From: an uncultured Ruminococcus sp.
GTDB lineage: Bacteria; Bacillota; Clostridia; Oscillospirales; Acutalibacteraceae
Length of the DNA: 49,077 bases
Assembly: GCA_905234535.1 (NCBI GenBank)
Contig: CAJOII010000028.1
Span: 1 to 49,077 of the forward strand
Reading direction: 5' to 3'
Below the pieces are notes generated by a model. That model ran no database searches. It worked only from the letters and a program-made list of their open reading frames with translations, and was not told the origin of the DNA. A program made the translations under genes and the position numbers. Below are positions 18,272-27,187 of the stretch, in pieces. Each line of letters opens with the position of its first letter. Position 1 is the first letter of the stretch.

Positions 18272-20033
18272 TCACTCATGATCGTACGGCTTGAGCAGTT
18301 CTTCCTCATAAGTCTTATATTCATCGGTAGAGTCGTGAATCGGATAATCGGGATAATCAGAGAGGTCGATCTCGGGGATCGAGGGTTCTTCGAAGGAGAT
18401 CTCCTTCGTTTTACAGGAATAGACCGATTCTCCTCTTTGATCAAACCCTTCGAAATCGAGCAGGATGCCGGTCTCTTCGTCTACGGTCATCGTAAAGCGC
18501 GCCATCTGATCGATGTAGTTCATTGACCTTTCCCCTACCTCGCCCTCGATCACGAAGCACTTTCTGCCGAGATACTCTGTTCGCTTTGTAACACTCCACA
18601 AGCTCTCGTCGGAGAGATAATTGCGGAAAGATGCTCAGTGCGGCGGCTAAGTCAAGGTTGGTCGGATTTTGCCTTAGAAAATACTGCGGCAATACATCGC
18701 CATCGCCGTTCTCTTCATCACGGTAGGATTTACGCGGGTATTCTACTCTCTCAGACGGCTGCCAGTCACCGATGAAGCCGTCAGGGCAGCTTCGATTCTC
18801 GTCGTCATGGATATAAAAGAGCGAAAGGATCCGTTCATAATCGAGCTCTCTCTCCTCTTCCTTCGACAGAGCGCGGGAGATGTCAATCTCATTCTGACAG
18901 CCCTCGATGAGATCCCCTCTGTTATCCACCTCATAGAGCTTGCCCCCGCAGCTGTAATATTCAAAGATCACCGCGTCATACAGCTCGTCGGCACGAACGC
19001 TCTGATAGGCAGTCCCAGTCTTCATATCGACCATGTAGGAGATCGTCTCGGGAGGCTCGGGATAATCGCCGAGCATAAACATCTTTCGCTCGATCACACC
19101 GCTGACGGTATCGTAATAGTCGACGCTGTTGATCATCTTTGAAAGTAAATGTGTCTTGTTGATCGGATTCTTGACGGTCGTCAGGCTCTTTCCTTCATCT
19201 GAGGTCGCGGCGGCTGCAACGCCCGCGTTATGCTGCGCGCTGTCGGGTGTTGAACGGTAAGCGGCATAGACGCCGACGCCTCCCGCCGCTACCGCAGACA
19301 CGAGCACGACTGACGCCGCTTTAACGAGCACGGGAGTCTTTGAAACGATCCTGCCGACCGAGGGACGCTCGATCGGGGGCGTCGCTTTCAAAAGCGCTGG
19401 TTTCTGCTCAGAATAAATCTCTTTCGCTTTCCTGATAAGAGAATACGACAGACACGACATCAGCGGCACGCCGGAGAGGTTCTGATAACGCTCAAGCTCG
19501 GTCTTCAAGTTCTCGCGCGCGTAGTGAAGCCGCGACTTGACCGTGCCCTCGCTGATATCGAGAATATCCGAAATCTCTTTGACGCTGAGCTCTTCATAGT
19601 AGTACATCATGATCACCTCACGCTGACGAGGCGAGAGCGTCTCCACCGCGCTCGAGACAGCGTCTCTGATCTCCTGTGACTCAACAAAGCTCTCAGGATC
19701 GATCTGCGGATCGTCATCGGGCAAGGTGTCTGTGATCACCTCGCTGATCGTATCCCCCTTAAGGCGTGTGGTACAGTAGTTCGCGGTGATCGCCTTGAGC
19801 CATCCTAAAAACGCCTGAGGATCTCTGAGAGAATGGAGCTTCTCAAAAACTGTCACGAAGATCTCCTGCGATGCGTCCCGCGCCTTTTCTTCGTCGCATA
19901 GCATCGTCAGCGCGTAGTAATAGACATAGGGCGAGGTCATCTCATAAAGCTCAGAAAGCGCGTGCTTGCTGCCTGACTGCGCGCGCCTGACATGACGCGC
20001 AAGCTTCTTTAGGTTGAGTCGATCGTTCTTCAT
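18272..20033 (-). pseudogene. Sigma-70 family (ECF-type) RNA polymerase sigma factor with TM helix and extracytoplasmic C-terminal domain, frameshifted
   Basis: sigma region 2 (CDEEKARDASQEIFVTVFEKLHSLRDPQAFLGWLKAI) and region 4 (LSPRQREVIMMYYYEELSVKEISDILDISEGTVKSRLHYARENLK); TM helix VLVKAASVVLVSAVAAGGVGVYAAY; frame switches near 18627-18629 to NYLSDESLWSVTKRTEYLGRKCFVIEGEV...PYDHE. Removing one base gives 587 codons. Confidence 0.8.
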
Positions 20034-20125
20034 AGTATCATCCTTTCTTGTTTTATAAAAAGGACGGAAAAGTCTCATTTTGGTTCAATGAATTTACAAA
20101 ATGCAGAGAAAAAACTTTACTCACG

Positions 20126-20152
20126 AAAAAAGGAGGGCTTCTGCCCTCCCTG
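20126..20152 (-). terminator. Intrinsic terminator
   Basis: minus strand GGAGGGCAGAAGCCCTCC followed by TTTTTT, just past the 20167 stop. Confidence 0.85.
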
Positions 20153-20166
20153 CCAAAAATCAAATT

Positions 20167-20616
20167 TTACTTTTCTTTGACGATCGACGCCATAAAGCTC
20201 ATCGCGGTGAAGAACAGGATCGCGATATACAGGATCAGCGAGACTGTCGATCCCAACGCAAGCTGCGCGGGTCCGATGAAGAAGATGATCATCACGGCAC
20301 AGACGATACAGCACAGCGCTGAGACGAAGTTCTTGACATTACTCTTTCTGTCGAGCACACAGAAGAAGAACGCGATCATCGGCAGCAGAACGAACAGACC
20401 GTAGAGGATCGCCAGTTGGATATCTTCTGCGGATGAATACCCCGCGGGCTGAACCGCAATCTCAAACGCGGTCAGCTGACGGAACTCGCCGTCTTCCGTG
20501 ATCCCCTGCGTAAAGGGAAAGGTCGTCAGGATGACCTCGATAAAATAGAGAACAGCCAGCGTGATACGGACGCGTTTAGCTGATTTATTTTCTTTCTGAG
20601 AATTTTGACGGTTCAT
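20167..20616 (-). CDS. Hypothetical four-TM membrane protein
   Basis: MNRQNSQKENKSAKRVRITLAVLYFIEVILTTFPF...; multiple hydrophobic segments. Confidence 0.6.
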   Translation of the reverse strand: MNRQNSQKENKSAKRVRITLAVLYFIEVILTTFPFTQGITEDGEFRQLTAFEIAVQPAGYSSAEDIQLAILYGLFVLLPMIAFFFCVLDRKSNVKNFVSALCCIVCAVMIIFFIGPAQLALGSTVSLILYIAILFFTAMSFMASIVKEK

Positions 20617-20678
20617 GATCTTCACCTCTTCGAATATCTTAACACAAAGATGAGAAGATTTCAATAGAAAATGCCTAT

Positions 20679-20707
20679 TTGACACACGGAGAGGTTTGGG
20701 GTATAAT
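20679..20707 (+). promoter_or_regulatory. Sigma-A promoter of the GH13-DUF1653 gene
   Basis: TTGACA (20679-20684), 17-nt spacer, TATAAT (20702-20707). Confidence 0.85.
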
Positions 20708-20739
20708 AGCGGCGCAAATATTCAGTTTCGGAGGTATAT

Positions 20740-22392
20740 ATGCACTGGATACACGACACGGTGTTCTACAACATCTATCCCTTGGGATTCTGCGGAGCGC
20801 CGAGAAAAAACGACTTTGTGCTGACATACAGGCTCGATAAGCTCTACGACTTTATCCCCCATTTGAAGAGAATGGGCGTCAATGCGATCGTGTTCAACCC
20901 TGTCTTTGAGAGCACAAGACACGGCTATGATACTATCGACTACTACAAGATCGACTCGCGTTTAGGCGATAACGAGAGCTTTAAGAAGCTCTGCGACACC
21001 TTGCACAAAAACGGCATCCGCGTCCTTTTGGACGGCGTGTTCAATCATGTGGGCAGAGACTTCTTCGCGTTCAAGGATCTTCAGCACAACGCGATGGGCT
21101 CGATCTACACCTCGTGGTTCCACAATGTCCGCTTCGACCGCCGCTCACCTTATGACGATCCCTTCTCATACGAGGGCTGGGCAGGTCACTACGACCTCGT
21201 CAAGCTCAATCTCTCAAATGAGGATGTCGTGGAGCATCTCTTGGGCGCGGTGCGGTTCTGGATCGATGAGTTTGATATCGACGGTCTGCGGTTAGACGCC
21301 GCGAATGTGATGGATGTCAACTTCTTCAAGAGGCTCAAGAACGAATGCAAGTCGAAGAAGTCAGACTTCTGGCTGTACGGAGAGATCGTCGGCGGCGACT
21401 ACAACCGCTGGGCGAATCCCGACACCCTCGACTCTGTCACCAACTACGATATCTACAAGGCGCTCTACTCCTGCCATAATGACAGAAACTACTTTGAGTT
21501 CGCGCATTCTCTGGACAGAGAGTACGGCGACTGGGGGATCTACAAGAACCTTTATCTCTACAACTTCGCCGACAACCACGATGTCACCCGCGTCGCGAGC
21601 ATCATCCGCGACAAGGCGCTCCTGAAAAATGTCTACACGATGCTCTTCACCATGCCCGGCGCGCCTTCGATCTACTACGGCTCGGAGTTCGGCATCGAGG
21701 GAAAGGTACACAACCACTCGGACTATGATGTCCGTCCCGAGCTTGATCTCAACAATATCCCGAACCGCGACGATCAGCTCCTCGAACACATCTGCAAGCT
21801 CTCAAAGATTATGCACACCTTGGAGGCGTTTCAGTTCGGAAAGTACAAGAACGAGAACATCCAGCTCGAGCATCTGTGCTACTCGATGAAGACCGACAGC
21901 CAGTCTGTCTTTGTCCTTCTGAACCAGTCGGACGAGATGCGTCAGATCGGCTTTGACACGCGGTTTGACGGCGTTCTGACAGATGTGCTGAATGACAACA
22001 ACACCTATGAGTGTCACGGGTATATGAACATCAACATCCCCGCAAAAAGCTCGATGATCCTCATATGCAACGACGGCAGCTTCAAGATGAGCTTTGATGA
22101 GATCAATGAGAACGCTCCCCTGATATGCAAGGAGAAACCTGTGGTTCAAGAAGATAATTCTTCAGAAGAATTAATTCCCGAAGAGATCACCCTCGGCAGG
22201 TACCGCCATTTCAAGGGAAATGAGTACGAGGTCATCGGCTTCGCAAAAGACTCCGAAACAACCGAGAAGATGGTAATCTACAAAGCGCTCTACGGCGAGG
22301 GCGACACCTGGGTGCGCCCGTACAAGATGTTTCAGGAGATCGTCGAGCGCGACGGCAAAAGGTTCAGAAGATTTGAGAAAATTGACGGATAA
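20740..22392 (+). CDS. GH13 alpha-amylase-family enzyme with C-terminal DUF1653 domain
   Basis: GH13 motifs VLLDGVFNHVG, DGLRLDAANVMD, YGEIVGG, FADNHDVTR; C-terminus LGRYRHFKGNEYEVIGFAKDSETTEKMVIYKALYGEGDTWVRPYKMFQEIVERDGKRFRRFEKI is DUF1653-like. Confidence 0.9.
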   Translation: MHWIHDTVFYNIYPLGFCGAPRKNDFVLTYRLDKLYDFIPHLKRMGVNAIVFNPVFESTRHGYDTIDYYKIDSRLGDNESFKKLCDTLHKNGIRVLLDGVFNHVGRDFFAFKDLQHNAMGSIYTSWFHNVRFDRRSPYDDPFSYEGWAGHYDLVKLNLSNEDVVEHLLGAVRFWIDEFDIDGLRLDAANVMDVNFFKRLKNECKSKKSDFWLYGEIVGGDYNRWANPDTLDSVTNYDIYKALYSCHNDRNYFEFAHSLDREYGDWGIYKNLYLYNFADNHDVTRVASIIRDKALLKNVYTMLFTMPGAPSIYYGSEFGIEGKVHNHSDYDVRPELDLNNIPNRDDQLLEHICKLSKIMHTLEAFQFGKYKNENIQLEHLCYSMKTDSQSVFVLLNQSDEMRQIGFDTRFDGVLTDVLNDNNTYECHGYMNINIPAKSSMILICNDGSFKMSFDEINENAPLICKEKPVVQEDNSSEELIPEEITLGRYRHFKGNEYEVIGFAKDSETTEKMVIYKALYGEGDTWVRPYKMFQEIVERDGKRFRRFEKIDG

Positions 22393-22403
22393 AAATATAA
22401 AGA

Positions 22404-22432
22404 AAAGCGGCTCTTCTGAACCGCTTTTTTTC
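22404..22432 (+). terminator. Intrinsic terminator
   Basis: AAGCGGCTCTTCTGAACCGCTTTTTTT. Confidence 0.85.
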
Positions 22433-22459
22433 TGCAAATCATTATGAATTATGCACTGT

Positions 22460-24349
22460 TCAGACCATCAGGTCACAGATCAGATCCGCGATCTCAGAGG
22501 GGTTCTGCGGAGTAAGACCCGAGACAAGCTGCGCCTGAGAGTAGAGGATTTTCGAATAGTTCTTGAGCTTCTCTTGATCTGAAGCATACAGCTCTTTGAG
22601 CTTTGAGACGATCGGGTGGTCGAGGTTGATCTCCATCACGGTCTGGGCCTTGATATGCTGATCCTCAGCGCCGGGCATAGAGTTCAAGACCTTCTCCATA
22701 CCGACCGAGAGCGCGCCCTCGGTAGAGAGGCACACCGCGTGGTTCTTGAGGGATACGGTAAACTGTACCTTGTTCACACTGTCGCCGATGCTCTCCTTCA
22801 TCATCTCCAAGAGCTCTTTATTCTCATCGTTTGCCGCTTTGAGCTTCTCCTTCTCCTCGTCGGTGGTGAGATCGAGGTTCTCGGCGGTTACATTGATAAA
22901 CTCCTTCTCCTGATAGGATCTTAAGATCTGTACCGCGAACTCGTCGATATCCTCGGTCAGATACAGGACCTCATACCCGCGCGCAAGAACCGACTCCACC
23001 TGCGGCAGCAGCGCGATCTTCTCGATGCTCTCCCCCGTCGCGTAGTAGATCTTCGACTGTGACTCTGTCATACGGGAGACATACTCTTCAAGTGTGGTAT
23101 ACTTCTGCTCAAAGGACGACTTGAACAGGATCAGATCCTGTAAGGAATCCTTGTGCATACCGAAGTCGGAGTAGATACCCCACTTGAGGGTGGTGCCGAA
23201 GGCGTCGAAGAACTTCTCGTACTTCTCGCGGTCAGTTTTTAGCATTTTCTTGAGCTCGGAGGAAATCTTCTTCTCCAAGGCTTTCGCGATGATCTTTAGC
23301 TGTCTGTCATGCTGGAGCATCTCTCGAGAGATATTCAAGGACAGATCGGAGCTGTCCACCAAGCCCTTGACAAAGCTGAAGTAATCGGGCAGAAGATCCT
23401 TGCACTTCTCCATGATCATCACGCCGGAAGAATAGAGCTGAAGACCCTTCTCATACTCTCTTGAATAGAAATCATACGGCGCGTGGGATGGGATGAACAA
23501 GAGCGCGGTATAGTCGGCTGAGCCCTCGGTCTTCTGACGGATGACCTTGAGCGGAGCGTCATAGTCGGAGAACTTCGACTTATAGTAGCTCGCATAGTCC
23601 TCGTCGCTGACCTCACTCTGAGGCTTCTTCCAGATGGGGGTCATGGAGTTCAAGGTCTCGTCCTCGGTGACGGTCTCGTACTCGCTCTCTGTGCCCTCCT
23701 TGAGCTTCTGAGACTCGGTGAGCATCCTGATGGGATAGTGGATATAATCGGAATATTTCTTGATCAGGGAGCGGATCTTGTAGACCTCTAAAAACTCTGA
23801 ATACTTCTCGTCCTCGGTGTCTTCTTTGATATGAAGAACGATACGGGTACCCGCCCGGTCTTTCTCAAAAGGCTTGACGGTATAGCCGTCGACGCCCGAC
23901 GACTCCCAGATGAACGCCTCGTCGGATCCGAACGCCTTGGTCTCGACCTTGATGTTGTCCGCTACCATAAACGCGGAGTAGAAGCCGACGCCGAACTGAC
24001 CGATGACATCAATCTCGTCTACCTTCTCGCTGTCGTCCTTCTTGAAGTCGAAGGAGCCGCTCTTCGCAATGGTGCCGAGGTTGTTCTCAAGCTCGTCCTT
24101 CGTCATACCGATACCGTTGTCTTCAACGGTCAGGATCCTGCTGTCCTTGTCCGCGGTGATGCGGATCTCATAGTCGTCTCGGCTGAGGGTGACAGAATCG
24201 TCGGTCAGGGACTTGAAGTAGAGCTTATCGATCGCGTCGCTCGCGTTCGAGATCAGCTCTCTTAAAAAGATCTCCTTGTGGGTATAGATGGAGTTGATCA
24301 TCATATCGAGGAGCTTCTTCGATTCGGTTTTGAACTGTTTCTTTGCCAT
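22460..24349 (-). CDS. htpG: Molecular chaperone HtpG (Hsp90)
   Basis: FKTESKKLLDMMINSIYTHKEIFLRELISNASDAIDKLYF; GQFGVGFYSAFMVAD. Confidence 0.97.
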   Translation of the reverse strand: MAKKQFKTESKKLLDMMINSIYTHKEIFLRELISNASDAIDKLYFKSLTDDSVTLSRDDYEIRITADKDSRILTVEDNGIGMTKDELENNLGTIAKSGSFDFKKDDSEKVDEIDVIGQFGVGFYSAFMVADNIKVETKAFGSDEAFIWESSGVDGYTVKPFEKDRAGTRIVLHIKEDTEDEKYSEFLEVYKIRSLIKKYSDYIHYPIRMLTESQKLKEGTESEYETVTEDETLNSMTPIWKKPQSEVSDEDYASYYKSKFSDYDAPLKVIRQKTEGSADYTALLFIPSHAPYDFYSREYEKGLQLYSSGVMIMEKCKDLLPDYFSFVKGLVDSSDLSLNISREMLQHDRQLKIIAKALEKKISSELKKMLKTDREKYEKFFDAFGTTLKWGIYSDFGMHKDSLQDLILFKSSFEQKYTTLEEYVSRMTESQSKIYYATGESIEKIALLPQVESVLARGYEVLYLTEDIDEFAVQILRSYQEKEFINVTAENLDLTTDEEKEKLKAANDENKELLEMMKESIGDSVNKVQFTVSLKNHAVCLSTEGALSVGMEKVLNSMPGAEDQHIKAQTVMEINLDHPIVSKLKELYASDQEKLKNYSKILYSQAQLVSGLTPQNPSEIADLICDLMV

Positions 24350-24386
24350 GTATCATTACCTCTTTTGGTTTATTTTAACGATTCTT

Positions 24387-24415
24387 ATTATAATACTATA
24401 TTTTAGCACTGTCAA
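24387..24415 (-). promoter_or_regulatory. Consensus sigma-A promoter of htpG
   Basis: minus strand TTGACA (24415-24410), 17-nt spacer, TATAAT (24392-24387). Confidence 0.88.
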
Positions 24416-24429
24416 GCTGAGAGTGCTAA
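24403..24429. promoter_or_regulatory. CIRCE (HrcA operator) upstream of htpG
   Basis: TTAGCACTg-N9-GAGTGCTAA, 8/9 paired positions of the canonical TTAGCACTC-N9-GAGTGCTAA. Confidence 0.9.
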
Positions 24430-24460
24430 TTATAATGTAAACTTTTTATTAATAGAGTGT

Positions 24461-24558
24461 CCGAAGCAGTAAAACGCGATCTTTGATGACGAGAAAATCG
24501 TGCCTTTGGCTCGCATTTTTCGTTAAGACATCGCGCGTGCGCACATCAAGCGCTTCGG
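24461..24558. repeat. Long interrupted palindrome upstream of htpG
   Basis: CCGAAGC(24461)/GCTTCGG(24552); CGCGAT(24475)/ATCGCG(24530); ACGAGAAAAT(24489)/ATTTTTCGT(24515) nest in register. Confidence 0.55.
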
Positions 24559-24612
24559 GCGAACGCCATAAATCCCTTTTACTTGATAAGAAACGAGCTG
24601 TCTCTTATAAAG

Positions 24613-24643
24613 TAAAAAAGGAGCCTTATTCAGACTCCTTTTG
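24613..24643 (-). terminator. Intrinsic terminator overlapping the 3' end of the gtrA-like gene
   Basis: minus strand AAAAGGAGTCTGAATAAGGCTCCTTTTTT; TAA stop lies in the loop. Confidence 0.8.
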
Positions 24644-25069
24644 AGATTGCTTTTCGAGATATTTCTGATCATTGTCGACCTGTTTGCCATATACCAAAAA
24701 GCGGGTAAAGAGGAACTCAGTGATGAAGTTGAGCACCATGCTGAGCGCTTCCACGAGAAAATCATTCCAGTGGAGCGACTCGACGAGAAAGTTCCCGCCG
24801 ATGGTCGTCAGCGGTGTGAACGCGCAGTAGTAGAGGAACACCTTGAACATCGCGAGCGGAACATTCGCCGCGGAATGGAAGGTGAACTTGCGGTTGACGG
24901 TAAAGTTATACACCACCGAAAGCACCAGCGAGATCAGATAACACGGCCAGTATGAGAGCGGCGTAAGCAGCTCCAACAGCGTGAACGATCCAATCTGGAT
25001 CAGCCCCGCCGAGATAGAGAACAGCGTAAACTTCAGAGAGCGTATCAGCTCTTTCTTTCGATTACTCAC
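24626..25069 (-). CDS. GtrA family membrane protein
   Basis: LIRSLKFTLFSISAGLIQIGSFTLLE ... YNFTVNRKFTFHSA GtrA motif; GTG start at 25069 close to the upstream TAA at 25062. Confidence 0.85.
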   Translation of the reverse strand: MSNRKKELIRSLKFTLFSISAGLIQIGSFTLLELLTPLSYWPCYLISLVLSVVYNFTVNRKFTFHSAANVPLAMFKVFLYYCAFTPLTTIGGNFLVESLHWNDFLVEALSMVLNFITEFLFTRFLVYGKQVDNDQKYLEKQSQKESE

Positions 25070-26243
25070 TGTCTGCAGAGGTCTCCGCCGTAGTCGAGCG
25101 GGCGCCGACAGCATCTTCATAAACGAAGGAGGCGAGGTCGTATCTGACCTGATCCCAGTCCTTGATCGCGATGACCGACTGACCGTCGGAGGTGGTGCTG
25201 TATGCCCAGTTGCCCTCGGTAGGAATAGAGAGCTCCTCCATACCGTAGCTCAGATAGGTCATCATATTCGAGACGAGGAAGGTGATATCGCTCTTCTTGA
25301 GGTTGGTGGTCAGCAGAGGACCGACACTGTTGACGACCGCTACAAGCTCGGTGATAGAGGCGTTCTTGAGGCTCTTGACGATGGTCTGGATCAGCTTTCT
25401 CTGACGGGTGGTACGATCCCAGTCGTCGCCGTCAAAGGTGTATTCGGGGTTGCCGCCCAAATTCTCCTCGCCGCGGTCTCTCGCGTACCAGAGCGCCTGA
25501 TACTTATCGAGATGAACCACCTGAGTCTCCTGACTCGGGTCATAGTCAATGAAGGAAGTAACGCCGGTCTGACGGTTGACATCAATCTGCGCGTTGACAT
25601 ATTTGATCTCATCGAGGCTGAGTTCGATATCCACGCCGCCGAGTGCTTCGATGATGCTCCTGAACGAGTCGAAGTCGACCACCGCGTACTTGTCCACCTG
25701 GATGCCGAAGTTCGCTTCGATCATTTGGATCGCGAGCGGAACACCGCCGAACGAGAACGCCGCGTTGAGCTTATTGTCGCCGTAGCCGGGGATGGATACA
25801 TAGGTATCGCGCTGGAAGGAGGTCAGCTTGATCTTCTTGTTGATCGTGTCGATCGAAACCAGAATCGTGGTATCGGAACGACCGAATTCTTCTGTTGAGG
25901 AGGCTCTGCGATCCTGACCGAACAGAAGAATGTTCAGAACCGAAGCGGAGGACAGGAGGGTGTTGCCGTCGGTCTTGACGGTGACGGTAGAGTCCTGAGG
26001 CTGTGACGGATCCTGGGTCGTCGGAATATCCTGAAAGTTCAGGGTGTCGAGCATCTTGTAATAGAACACAAGTCCCGAACCGGTCAAAAACATGATCACG
26101 GACAGCGTAAGGATCAATACGCGAGAGACGATCCCCTTCTTCTTTTTCTTCTGCGGAGCTTGCTGAGAAGAACGGGAGGAAGCGTATGTTTTTCTCACCT
26201 GCTGAGTGGATTCAATATCTATAAACTCATCGTTTTTAGACAC
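25062..26243 (-). CDS. LytR-CpsA-Psr (LCP) family cell wall glycopolymer transferase
   Basis: NILLFGQDRRASSTEEFGRSDTTILVSIDTINKKIKLTSFQRDTYVSIPGYGDNKLNAAFSFGG; YARDRGEENLGG; DWDRTTRQRKLIQTI. Confidence 0.93.
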   Translation of the reverse strand: MSKNDEFIDIESTQQVRKTYASSRSSQQAPQKKKKKGIVSRVLILTLSVIMFLTGSGLVFYYKMLDTLNFQDIPTTQDPSQPQDSTVTVKTDGNTLLSSASVLNILLFGQDRRASSTEEFGRSDTTILVSIDTINKKIKLTSFQRDTYVSIPGYGDNKLNAAFSFGGVPLAIQMIEANFGIQVDKYAVVDFDSFRSIIEALGGVDIELSLDEIKYVNAQIDVNRQTGVTSFIDYDPSQETQVVHLDKYQALWYARDRGEENLGGNPEYTFDGDDWDRTTRQRKLIQTIVKSLKNASITELVAVVNSVGPLLTTNLKKSDITFLVSNMMTYLSYGMEELSIPTEGNWAYSTTSDGQSVIAIKDWDQVRYDLASFVYEDAVGARSTTAETSADSE

Positions 26244-26447
26244 ATTATCCCGCCTTTCTGAAAAGACTTATATTATCATTATCATAATAATCCATAATAA
26301 TACCCATATATTATACACCGATAACTTAATTCTATTTTCTAATAAAGAATAATCGGTCGAAATTCAGAATTTTTTAACAACTTGTAGTAGTTTTGTCATA
26401 ATCTCGGGGCATATGTTGTGGAGAATGTCGGCGGTATTCTTGACCCA

Positions 26448-27017
26448 TCAGAGCTCGTCGAGGGTCTTGTAGAACGCGGGGATGAACTCAGCGATAAACG
26501 CGTCGAGACAGTCGAGGTCCATCTCGGAGAGCGATCTCTCGGTGGACGCCTTCGCGTCGGAAAACTCCATATTCCCCATCCTGACCTCTTCGATGCACTT
26601 GATCAGCGCCGAGAGCTTGTCGGCGGCTTTAACGATCTTTTGAAGCTCTGAATCGGTCGGTGAGACGATCTCTTCATACTCTCCCCTGATATCCTCGGGA
26701 AGAAGCGAGAGAAGGCGTTCTTCGGCGATACGCTCGATCTCCTTATAAGAGGACTTGATATCGGCGTTATAGTACTTGATCGGCGTCGGCATATCGCCGG
26801 TGATGATCTCTCCCGCGTCATGATAAAGCCCGATCACAGCCGCTTTCTCAGCGTCGTAGCTTGTGCCGAAGCGCTTGTTAGAAAAGATACAGAGCGCATG
26901 CGCGAGCATCGAGACCTGCAGAGAGTGCTCCGAGATGTTCTCGTATCTGGTATTATTCATCAGTCCCCATCGGTTGATATACTTCATCCTGGCGGTCATG
27001 GCGAAAAAGCTGCTCAT
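26448..27017 (-). CDS. yfbR: HD-domain 5'-deoxynucleotidase (YfbR-like)
   Basis: MKYINRWGLMNNTRYENISEHSLQVSMLAHAL; GLYHDAGEIITGDMPTPIKYYN. Confidence 0.88.
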   Translation of the reverse strand: MSSFFAMTARMKYINRWGLMNNTRYENISEHSLQVSMLAHALCIFSNKRFGTSYDAEKAAVIGLYHDAGEIITGDMPTPIKYYNADIKSSYKEIERIAEERLLSLLPEDIRGEYEEIVSPTDSELQKIVKAADKLSALIKCIEEVRMGNMEFSDAKASTERSLSEMDLDCLDAFIAEFIPAFYKTLDEL

Positions 27018-27187
27018 ATTCATCTTCCTTTATTTTTAAAATATTTTACAATTAGATATTCCTTTTTGCTCAGAGATATGGTATAATATGTTAATTGTAA
27101 GAATGGATTAGTATGGAGTGGTGCGGTTTGTACTCATCATATCACAATCTGTTCTTTTGGTAAAGACTTTTTTGAGGAGGTGTCCGA

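Noticed and set aside
24523-24765. 80-aa minus-strand ORF near the palindrome
   Set aside because: Overlaps the 3' part of gtrA in another frame; no SD or domain.
24981-25898. 305-aa plus-strand ORF opposite the LCP gene
   Set aside because: Lies antisense to a confidently identified LCP protein; Arg/Asp/Val-rich composition typical of shadow ORFs; no SD.
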